Shown piece after piece: positions 53,734 to 61,700 of a DNA stretch of 64,000 nucleotides. Made by a program: the position numbers and the translations under genes. The notes beneath the pieces are model-generated. The model saw only the letters and a list, made by a program, of their open reading frames with translations. It was not told where the DNA came from and ran no database searches. Source of the stretch: Chryseobacterium hagamense (lineage in GTDB: Bacteria; Bacteroidota; Bacteroidia; Flavobacteriales; Weeksellaceae); contig NZ_BJYJ01000014.1 of NCBI RefSeq assembly GCF_007991455.1, positions 62,001 to 126,000 of the forward strand, read 5' to 3'. How positions within the stretch are numbered: position 1 is the first letter of the stretch; every line of letters begins with the position of its first letter.

Positions 53734-54469
53734 GGATGTTTTCTTTTTTGTTTAAAATATAAAATGCCCGTTGTGCCGCTTTTTCTTCGGCCTTCTTCTT
53801 GGAAGTTTCTGTGGCATTGGCGATCTTTTCTTCTCCGAGCCACACATGGCAACGGAAAACAACCGATTTGTTTACCTGAATCTCTTCGCAGGTTTCATAT
53901 TTTATATTCAGTTTCTTCTTCTGGCTCCATTCCAGGAGAAGCCCTTTATAGCTGACGATTTTGTTTTCCAGCTTATTGATTTCCGTCGGCGTCAGCAATC
54001 TTTCCAGAACGATCCTTTTGCAGGTATCATACTGGAAGTCCAGATAAACGGCACCGATTAAGGCTTCCAATAAATTGCCGGAGATGTTCTCCCCCAACGC
54101 TACGGAATTCTGCTTCTGCAGCAGGTCGGTAAGTTTCAGGTCGTCGCCTAATTTGTTCAGGTTCTTCCTATTCACAATTTTAGATTTCATCTGTGTCAGG
54201 TATCCTTCATTGGCCTGAGGATAGGTATGAAACAGATGACAGGAAATAATTGTACCCAAAACAGAATCTCCTAAAAATTCGAGCCTTTCGTAATTGCTGT
54301 CTTTTTTAGAAGAATTTTTTAAAGAAAAGGCTTCCCGGTAAAGGGCGATATTCTGCACTTCAGTGCCAAGCACTTTCATCAGTTCGGTACTGAGAAAGTA
54401 ATCTCTCTCCGTAAGCTGTCTTTTTCTTTTTTTGAGAAGGAATTTAGAAAAGTATTTCTGTAACTCCAT
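53711..54469 (-). CDS. rnc: Ribonuclease III
   Basis: Encodes 252 residues. The catalytic signature ERLEFLGDSVLGTIISCHLF and the second metal site SGNLLEALIGAVYLD are present, followed by a double-stranded RNA-binding domain (KGLLLEWSQKKKLNIKYETC ... KKKAEEKAAQRAFYIL). It cleaves double-stranded RNA in rRNA maturation and mRNA decay. It lies 9 bp after fabF in the same minus-strand run. Confidence 0.96.
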   Translation of the reverse strand: MELQKYFSKFLLKKRKRQLTERDYFLSTELMKVLGTEVQNIALYREAFSLKNSSKKDSNYERLEFLGDSVLGTIISCHLFHTYPQANEGYLTQMKSKIVNRKNLNKLGDDLKLTDLLQKQNSVALGENISGNLLEALIGAVYLDFQYDTCKRIVLERLLTPTEINKLENKIVSYKGLLLEWSQKKKLNIKYETCEEIQVNKSVVFRCHVWLGEEKIANATETSKKKAEEKAAQRAFYILNKKENILGNPKTL

Positions 54470-54478
54470 TCAGTAAGT

Positions 54479-55723
54479 TTAGATTTTCGTAAATAGAACG
54501 CAAGCGTTATGCCCACCAAACCCAAAAGTATTGCTCATGGCTACTTTCACATCTTTCTTCGCAGCTTCGTTGAACGTGAAGTTCAGTCGGCTGTCGATAT
54601 TCTCGTCATCGGTAAAATGGTTAATGGTAGGAGGAACAATACCATGAATAATCGTTCCCAACGCAGCAATGGCTTCAATAACGCCGGCAGCACCCAGGAG
54701 GTGGCCCGTCATTGACTTTGTAGAATTAATCTGAATGTCGAAAGCATGCTCGCCCAATAACTTTGAAATGGCATTGGATTCTGCGATGTCTCCTAATGGA
54801 GTAGAGGTACCGTGCATATTGATATGGTCTACTTCATCAGCAGTAAGTCCCGCGTCTTCCAGGCAGTTTTTCATTACGAGGTAAGCGCCCAGTCCTTCAG
54901 GATGCGGTGCCGTCATATGGTGTGCATCTGCACTCAGGCCGCCGCCCTTTAATTCTGCATAAATGGTTGCCCCGCGTTTTACGGCGTGTTCGTATTCTTC
55001 AAGGACGATGCATCCTGCGCCTTCTCCCAGTACAAAACCGTCACGGTCTTTGTCGAAAGGTCTTGAAGCCGTTGTCGGGTCATCATTTCTTGTCGAAAGC
55101 GCCATCATTGCATTGAATCCGCCGACGCCGCTTGCCGTAACGGCTGCTTCAGAGCCTCCGCACACAATAACATCTGCTTTTCCGAGCTGGATCAGCATTT
55201 TGGAATCAATTAACGCGTTCGCTGACGATGCACAGGCGGAAACCGTGGTATAGTTCGGTCCGTGGAAGCCATACTCGATGGAGATGTGCCCCGGTGTGAT
55301 GTCGGCGATCATTTTTGGAATAAAGAAAGGATTGAATCTCGGGATCTCCGTGTTGGCCCATCCTAAAACTTCGGTTTCAAAAGTTTCCAGGCCTCCGATC
55401 CCTGAACCCCAGATTACGCCGACCCGGTTTTTATCTACCTGGTCTTCGATAATCCTTGAGTGTTCTACCGCTTCTCTTGCCGCTACAAGTCCCAGCTGGG
55501 TATTCCGGTCCATCTTTTTTGCTTCTTTCTTGTCGAAATGCTGCAGCGGATCGAAATTTTTTACTTCGCAGGCGAATTTGGTCTTGAAGTTTGTGGCATC
55601 AAAAAGAGTAATAGGAGCGGCTCCGCTCTCACCTTTCACAAGATTTTCCCAGTATTCTTTTGCATTTTTTCCAATAGGTGTTATTGCTCCAAACCCGGTT
55701 ACAACTACTCTTTTTAATTCCAT
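54479..55723 (-). CDS. fabF: 3-oxoacyl-[acyl-carrier-protein] synthase II
   Basis: Encodes 414 residues. Begins MELKRVVVTGFGAITPIGKN. The catalytic triad is visible: Cys in VSACASSANALIDS, His in INMHGTSTPLGD and His in SMTGHLLGAAGVIEA. It elongates acyl chains in type II fatty acid synthesis. acpP lies 32 bp upstream and rnc follows, a classical bacterial arrangement. Confidence 0.97.
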   Translation of the reverse strand: MELKRVVVTGFGAITPIGKNAKEYWENLVKGESGAAPITLFDATNFKTKFACEVKNFDPLQHFDKKEAKKMDRNTQLGLVAAREAVEHSRIIEDQVDKNRVGVIWGSGIGGLETFETEVLGWANTEIPRFNPFFIPKMIADITPGHISIEYGFHGPNYTTVSACASSANALIDSKMLIQLGKADVIVCGGSEAAVTASGVGGFNAMMALSTRNDDPTTASRPFDKDRDGFVLGEGAGCIVLEEYEHAVKRGATIYAELKGGGLSADAHHMTAPHPEGLGAYLVMKNCLEDAGLTADEVDHINMHGTSTPLGDIAESNAISKLLGEHAFDIQINSTKSMTGHLLGAAGVIEAIAALGTIIHGIVPPTINHFTDDENIDSRLNFTFNEAAKKDVKVAMSNTFGFGGHNACVLFTKI

Positions 55724-55755
55724 AAACTTTGTTTAATTTCTTTTGTTGAAGAATA

Positions 55756-55995
55756 TTATTTATTTACTACTTCTTCGATGTAAGCGATAGCGTGACCTAC
55801 AGTAGTAATTTTTTCAGCTTGATCATCAGGGATCTGAATATTGAATTCTTTTTCAAATTCCATGATAAGTTCAACCGTATCCAGTGAATCTGCTCCTAAA
55901 TCGTTGGTGAAGCTAGCCTCCGGAGTTACTTCTGTTTCTTCAACGTCAAGCTTATCAGCGATGATAGCTTTTACTCTTGATGCAATGTCTGACAT
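55756..55995 (-). CDS. acpP: Acyl carrier protein
   Basis: Encodes 79 residues from the ATG at 55995 ([20 protein letters not shown]). A longer open frame starting at 56028 includes the A+T-rich leader and is unlikely. The phosphopantetheine serine is in [19 protein letters not shown]. The protein is strongly acidic. First gene of the acpP-fabF-rnc-IPExxxVDY-pyk run; a -7 element lies at 56033-56026 on the minus strand. Confidence 0.96.
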   Translation of the reverse strand: MSDIASRVKAIIADKLDVEETEVTPEASFTNDLGADSLDTVELIMEFEKEFNIQIPDDQAEKITTVGHAIAYIEEVVNK

Positions 55996-56025
55996 AGTAA
56001 ATTTTTTTTTAATTGTTAGATGGTG

Positions 56026-56033
56026 CAAATATA
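56026..56033 (-). promoter_or_regulatory. -7 promoter element of acpP
   Basis: TATATTTG on the minus strand, 30 bp before the acpP ATG, matches TAnnTTTG. No clear -33 element. Confidence 0.5.
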
Positions 56034-56270
56034 TAAAATTCTTTACGATAAAACATTTTTTTAGTCTTTTTTGTGGCCTGTAGGTACTTATTTTGTGATG
56101 TGGGTGTTTAGTCTTTTCGTTTTCAGTTGTTTATATTTTACTATCTGAAATCCTTCTTTACCCTTAATTTAAAGCTGAAATTTCACCGCTTCCGAAGACC
56201 GTCCGGCATTTGCTTCCTGAATACTCCACAGTTATTTTACTTCCGTTTTCGTGCGAAGCAACATTATTAC

Positions 56271-56278
56271 TAGCTTTG
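56271..56278 (+). promoter_or_regulatory. -7 promoter element of the nuclease gene
   Basis: TAGCTTTG matches TAnnTTTG, 39 bp before the ATG at 56318. The rest of the acpP-nuclease gap shows no gene. Confidence 0.45.
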
Positions 56279-56317
56279 CAAACTGTTTTTTAACATTTCC
56301 CATTCCGTTTGATATTT

Positions 56318-56806
56318 ATGCAGAAGATTTTAGCTATCCTGTTTTTCGCCGTTTCCGCCTTCGTGTTCTCGCAGGCCAAAGGCAAGGTCATTAAAATAAA
56401 AGACGGCGATACCGTCGTGGTTTTGCTCTCCGGTAACACCGAGCAGACCCTCCGCCTCGCGGAAGTCGACTGTCCGGAAAGCGGCCAGGCCTTCGGCAAG
56501 AATGCGAAACAGTTTACCTCCGACCAGGTTTTCGGGAAAACCGTCACCTTTTATAAAATAGGGAACGACCGCTACGGAAGAAGCGTGGCCGGGGTGTTCT
56601 ATGACAGCGACAAATACCTCTCCCGGGAAATCGTAAAGGCCGGTTTCGGCTGGTGGTATTTCAAAGCCTCCAAAAATACGGAGCTCCAAAAGCTGCAGGA
56701 TGAAGCCAAAGCAAAAAAGCTGGGACTGTGGGCCGATAAGACAGCCGTGTCTCCGTGGGACTTCAGAAAGGCGAAGCGGACAAAAGGTAAAGTTTCGAAA
56801 TCTTAG
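56318..56806 (+). CDS. Secreted thermonuclease-family nuclease (SNase-like)
   Basis: Encodes 162 residues from the ATG at 56318. The signal peptide MQKILAILFFAVSAFVFSQA is followed by one SNase (OB-fold) domain: KGKVIKIKDGDTVVVLL, LRLAEVDCPESGQAFG, DRYGRSVAGVFYDSDKYLSREIVKAG and AKAKKLGLWA. The Asp, Arg and Glu positions of staphylococcal nuclease can be followed in DGDT, LRLAEVD and RYGR. It probably degrades extracellular or periplasmic DNA and RNA. The TAG stop codon directly abuts the left end of a MITE-like inverted-repeat element; the DNA is clearly richer in G+C than what follows. Confidence 0.88.
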   Translation: MQKILAILFFAVSAFVFSQAKGKVIKIKDGDTVVVLLSGNTEQTLRLAEVDCPESGQAFGKNAKQFTSDQVFGKTVTFYKIGNDRYGRSVAGVFYDSDKYLSREIVKAGFGWWYFKASKNTELQKLQDEAKAKKLGLWADKTAVSPWDFRKAKRTKGKVSKS

Positions 56807-56994
56807 AAGCTGTTTGAATTAATTTTTATAAATAATTTTATGCAAAATATCTCTAATCCTTCATAATTTGTAAATATCAATTATTCTGAAAGAAATTTAT
56901 AGATATACTCTAAATGACAGATATGCTATATGTTCTTTATTACCAGTAATGAGTATGATTGTATTCGGTCCATTAAATTTAATTCAAACAGCTT
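56807..56994. mobile_element. MITE-like 188-bp element with terminal inverted repeats
   Basis: AAGCTGTTTGAATTAA (56807-56822) and its exact reverse complement (56979-56994) bound an A+T-rich, non-coding 188-bp segment. The match continues inward, 21 of 23 positions in all. TTA flanks both ends (56803-56805 and 56995-56997), too short to prove a target duplication. No transposase is nearby. It begins directly after the nuclease stop codon. Confidence 0.6.
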
Positions 56995-57051
56995 TTACAT
57001 AATATAAGCTCGAAGTAAAAATCAAATGACAAGTCGGAAAAAGGATGCAGG

Positions 57052-57125
57052 ATGTACCTTTTATTACAAATACGTTTAAAGGTACATTATGAGAATTTCA
57101 TAATAAAATTAGATTTTATTATGAA
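57052..57125 (+). other. Two strong hairpins upstream of the T9SS/SpvB operon
   Basis: ATGTACCTTT / AAAGGTACAT (57052-57061 and 57078-57087) and TTCATAATAAAAT / ATTTTATTATGAA (57097-57109 and 57113-57125, 3-nt loop) are perfect inverted repeats 9 bp apart. Neither is followed by a T run typical of a terminator. The remaining DNA between 56995 and 57196 is A+T-rich with no gene seen. Confidence 0.6.
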
Positions 57126-57196
57126 TTATTAAAGTAATTTAAATTTGTATTTACATATAATTATTATTAAAAGCATTTTATAAATAATATTTTTCT

Positions 57197-57204
57197 TAAT
57201 TTTG
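57197..57204 (+). promoter_or_regulatory. -7 promoter element before the T9SS/SpvB operon
   Basis: TAATTTTG matches TAnnTTTG and lies 28 bp before the ATG of the signal-peptide remnant at 57233 and 176 bp before the T9SS gene. No clear TTG lies at the -33 position. Confidence 0.45.
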
Positions 57205-57232
57205 TGAAATAAAATAACATACTAAAAAAACC

Positions 57233-57344
57233 ATGAAAAATTTTCTGCTTTCAAATTTCTTGAAATATTGTAACTATTCTATGTGCAGTTTTAGCTAGAC
57301 CCTATACATTAAATTTCACAGATCTATTAATAGCGAAATCTTAG
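57233..57344 (+). pseudogene. Frameshifted signal-peptide remnant or leader peptide
   Basis: ATG at 57233 starts MKNFLLSNFLKYCNYSMCSF and stops at 57298. One base further on, frame +1 reads IVTILCAVLARPYTLNFTDL and ends at 57344. Joined, they give a normal basic-then-hydrophobic signal peptide, so a single-base insertion seems to have broken a short secreted reading frame. It sits between a promoter and the T9SS gene. A real regulatory leader peptide is an alternative. Confidence 0.4.
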
Positions 57345-57380
57345 TATTTCGTTTCAATTTTTCACAAATAAATATTCATT

Positions 57381-58763
57381 ATGTTAGACCTTCGATGTTC
57401 GAAGTTTGTCACGATATTGCTATTATCGTATTCAATCTCGGGTTATTCTCAATTGGCGGGTTCAGATGCAGAACTTTGGGAAAAAGCTAGTCATGCTTCA
57501 AGGGAAGCAACACGTTGTCGTGATGAAAATCTCTTGAATTTTCATTGCGGGATTAAAGACAAGCTTCTCAAAAAGTACATTAAATATAGTAAAAAGAAAA
57601 GCCATACCCTCAGTTTGGTTCATGCTTCGAAAGAAGATGAAATGATCTGGGAAAACACTGACAAAAATGTTTCTCTAGGCAATACTGTATATAATAAAGG
57701 TGAAGAAGTCAAAGAAATTGGAAAGAGGCCCAGCATCTTTACTTTTACCGGGACAGCAGATCCGAAAAAAGAAAAGACAGACAGCTTAAAAATCAAATTT
57801 GAAGATCAGAATCTTTATGAAATGATTTTTCTTCTGAAAAAGGCTAAATCAATGGATCTCAATAAAATTCATTCCTATCTTTCAATTAAGTATGGGATTT
57901 CTTTGGAAAAAGGAAAATACTACGGAAGCGACAACAAAATAATCTGGGACCCTGAAAAACACAAAGGTTTCAAGTACAGACCAACAGGTTTGGGAAGGGA
58001 TGACGGAAACGAATTATATCAAAAGCAGTCATCCAATCAGGCAGACCTGTTTTTGGCGATCGGAATGCATGGGATTTCAAGAACAAACTCTGAAAATACC
58101 ACTGTTTTAGACAACAACAATTTTGTCATGTGGTCTGATGATAATAAGGCAATGTCCCTGAAGACCGATAAAAATCTGGAAGTTCTGGAAAGGAATTGGC
58201 AAATTGATTTTATTGGAAATAAGATCCCTAAGACTGATTATCAGGTAAGAATTATAAAAGAGACGTTGAATCCAAGAGCTTTACCGCTGTCCTACTGGAT
58301 GCTTATTAAGAAAGACAATGGGGAGATCAAAAAGATTCCTGGAACGGAAAGCGAACGGTATGTAACTTTCAATAAAGTTGAGTTCATGGACGCTTTTGAT
58401 AACGGTAGCACCATATATTTCACATTTGCCACAGGACCTAAGGAAATTAAGAGCACAGAACCGGATCCACGATACACATCACTTACTAAACCATATAATG
58501 AAGAAGATTTATCGCTGGATGTCAGCTCAATAAACCTGTATCCGAATCCTGTAAAAAAAGACCAAAATTTTACTGTTGTTTTTCCTAAAAATGAAAATCT
58601 GGTTATTTCCATCCATGACGGTGGAGGCAGGTTGGTTAAATTAGAGAAAATCAGCAATTCGGCAAGATCATATTCAGGTCATCTTTCGGTTCAAAGCGCT
58701 TATCTTATTACTTTGACCCAAAACGGGAAAATCATAAAAACTTTTAAACTAATCGTCGACTAA
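57381..58763 (+). CDS. T9SS type A sorting-domain protein, partner of the SpvB-like protein
   Basis: Encodes 460 residues from the ATG at 57381. A signal peptide (FVTILLLSYSISGYS, residues about 9-23) is followed by a region with two cysteine-containing segments (ATRCRDENLLNFHCG). The middle (IHSYLSIKYGISLEKGKYYG ... IIWDPEKHKGFKYRPTGLGRDDGNELYQKQS) resembles the DUF8202-type domain found in Bacteroidota adhesin-like proteins. The type A sorting domain closes it (SSINLYPNPVKKDQNFTVVF ... IIKTFKLIVD). It should be exported by T9SS and displayed at the surface. It ends 9 bp before the giant SpvB-like gene, so the two form an operon. Confidence 0.82.
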   Translation: MLDLRCSKFVTILLLSYSISGYSQLAGSDAELWEKASHASREATRCRDENLLNFHCGIKDKLLKKYIKYSKKKSHTLSLVHASKEDEMIWENTDKNVSLGNTVYNKGEEVKEIGKRPSIFTFTGTADPKKEKTDSLKIKFEDQNLYEMIFLLKKAKSMDLNKIHSYLSIKYGISLEKGKYYGSDNKIIWDPEKHKGFKYRPTGLGRDDGNELYQKQSSNQADLFLAIGMHGISRTNSENTTVLDNNNFVMWSDDNKAMSLKTDKNLEVLERNWQIDFIGNKIPKTDYQVRIIKETLNPRALPLSYWMLIKKDNGEIKKIPGTESERYVTFNKVEFMDAFDNGSTIYFTFATGPKEIKSTEPDPRYTSLTKPYNEEDLSLDVSSINLYPNPVKKDQNFTVVFPKNENLVISIHDGGGRLVKLEKISNSARSYSGHLSVQSAYLITLTQNGKIIKTFKLIVD

Positions 58764-58772
58764 TACTTTACA

Positions 58773-61700
58773 ATGAAAATAGATAGAAAACGGCTTCCTT
58801 TTACAAAGAAGTCTTGCCTTCTAATGTTCTTTTTTACCTGTATGTTTGTGTTTGCAAGCTTTACAAAAGAAGATAGACAGAAGGTTCGGGAATTTAAGAA
58901 AGATTTGATGGGCAGACTTACCGATAAAAGACAGGCTGACCCTGGCAAAGAAAGCCCTGAAAAGTCATCTTCGAGAAAATCTCTGGCTTTAAGCACTGAG
59001 AAAAAGCTATCTCAGGATCTTTTATCAAAATATAACTCTTTCCAGGCAGGAAATGCTGATTTGGTACCAGCTGAAGTTTATCATGAAATTTCTTCCAATG
59101 CCATTTCTTATCCTTCAAAAGAAAAAGAGGGAACCATAGGAGCATTTTCGGAAGAAGAAGAAGACCGCATCTCGGACAACTTTTTCACAATTGATATTCC
59201 TGCTGTGAATAAGGAAAATGCAAGTGCTTATCTTGAATACGACCTTTTTGGTCTGGCATCACATGAATCGGTTCCCAGGTCCATTAACAACAATATAGCG
59301 ATTGGGGGCGATATCGTTATTCCCAATGCTCAATGGAGCCATCAAAGGGAAGCGGTAAGTTTAAACCTTATTAAAAGCGGACTGAATACAATTTTATTTA
59401 CTTCGCCATCCGATGGAGTAAAATATAAGGTGAAAAATTTAAAAATTGTTTTCGATAAAGACAGAAAATCTGACGACAACATTATAGTAAGCTCAGTCTT
59501 TTCCGGAAATAAATTATATGTAAAAGGAAACAATATCAATGGACCTGGGGCTACAGTTAACAGTGAATATGTTTCTGCAAAAAAGGGCGAATTCGAAAAA
59601 CTTATTCAGCTATCGGAAAATGATAAAGCCAAAGGCAGCTTTTCAGTTACGGCTAACGGAATCACAAACACTTATAAAATTCCGACTGAAACCAATTCTT
59701 TTAAAACATTAAATCAAGATTACTTTAATGTCAAAGGAATTCCGGTTTCCAAGGACCAGGAATTTAGCGTCGATTATGAAGGAATCAATATAAAAGTTGA
59801 AAAAGAAACTTCAGAATCAGCTTACCTTGAAGTTTTAAAATTAAGGTCAAAAGATTTTCCTGCCACTTCGCAGGGCTTAAAGAACGTAACCCTCAATAAC
59901 GCTGCTTACCGGATATCGGTAATTTCAGGAGAACTGAAGAAAAAAGTAAAGCTTATCATCCCATATGATGAAAAACGTCTGGGATTAATCTCCCCGAAAG
60001 AAATCAAGATTTTCCATTTCGATTATGCCAAAAGGCAGTGGGCAATGAATAAGTCTGCGGTGGTGGATACAAAGGCCAAAACAGTGACAGTAGAAGGGGA
60101 CGGCAATACCGATTATATCAATGGAGTAATTTCTACTCCGGAATCCCCGCAGATGAATGCATTTGCGCCTACAAGCATCAGCGGATTAAAAGCGGGAGAC
60201 CCAATGGCAGCCATCCAGTTGATGGATGCTCCTACGGCAAGCCAGAAAGGAGATGCCAATATGAATTATCCGATCAACGTTCCTTCAGGGTTGGGTGGTT
60301 TAGAGCCCTCTTTATCCATAAGCTATAGCAGCAGCGCTGGAAACGGCTGGATGGGTGAAGGCTGGGATGTTAATGGCTTATCTGCTATTACCATCGACAC
60401 AAGATGGGGATCGCCACAGTTTGACGGTTTAACCGAAACCGAATTATATAATTTGGATGGTGAAATGCTGGTATATCCAAATAATTACCTTCCGCACCGG
60501 CATAATGATGTAAATGAAACCAGCACAACAATTACCACCGACAAGCAGCCCAGATCCTCTTATTCTACGGCAGGAGTAAATGGAACAAAAAAGTTTTATC
60601 TCAGAAAAAATCATGATTTTTCCATCATTGAAAGAATTGGGGATGATCCTAAAAATTACTCATGGAAAGTCACTTCAACCAACGGGACGAAAAGTTACTA
60701 TGGTGGAGGTGATGCTTTTGTCATTAAAAATGCTGATGACCAGATTGTACACTGGGCTTTAAGAAGAATTGAGGATGTCCATGGGAATTCTATGAACTTT
60801 ACCTATTATTATTCAGAGGTGAATTTTGGAACAAATAATAACAACAGTAATTTAAATAAAGGTATCTACTTTCATATTAAGCAGATTTCTTACGGAAAAG
60901 ACGGAGCCTATACCGTTGATTTTAACACCCAGACAGGAATTAGCCGACCAGATCTGAACATCAATGGAAAGCAGGGCGTAAAACGGGTAGAGCCTTACCT
61001 TCTTACAAATGTTACGGTAAACTATCAGGGAGATATGATCCGTACTTATAAAATGGAGTATGAAACGGGACAGTTCTCCAAGACCAGGCTGAAGCGCCTA
61101 TCCATGGAAGGAGGACAGCAGGATACAAAGTATTATGTGCTCGGAGATTATGATTTCCAATATTATGATGATGTGGCAGACGGCTCTATATTTGGAGGCA
61201 ATGTTACCATTCCGGTTACGAATTCGATGAACGTTTTCGGAAACTTGGTTCAGAATGCATTGACTCCTTCAAGAATTAGTGGGAATAGCGCAACGGAAAC
61301 CGGATTTAATTTCAGAGCGGCCGCAGGATTAAATTTATTTTATCCTTCCAATGATGCGTATGGGCACATCATGTTCGGGCTTCCTTTCGGCTCCTCAAGC
61401 TCCGAAGCCAAAACCATGCAGCAGCTGATTGACTTTAATGGAGACGGCATCCAGGATATGATCTATAAGAACAGCTCAGGATTATACTTCAGTCAGGGAT
61501 CACTTAACAACGGAGCCTTATCTTTCGGACAACCGCAACCTTTATTGAACTTCAATAACAATTTCTCGCTTACCAAAAGTAAGTCGAGCAGCTCCGGCTG
61601 GGACAGGGGACTTTTTATCACAAGCAAGAGTGTCATTACGTCCAAATCTACCAGTACAACTTCTACGTACCTTACCGATGGCAATTCGGATGGGCTGATG

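Noticed and set aside
55278..55736. A 152-codon plus-strand ORF opposite fabF
   Set aside because: Antisense to the well-conserved N-terminal half of FabF and extends into the acpP-fabF gap without a promoter.
60580..60762. A 60-codon plus-strand ORF within the SpvB-like gene
   Set aside because: It is a different frame inside a continuous long coding frame; no start signal or domain.
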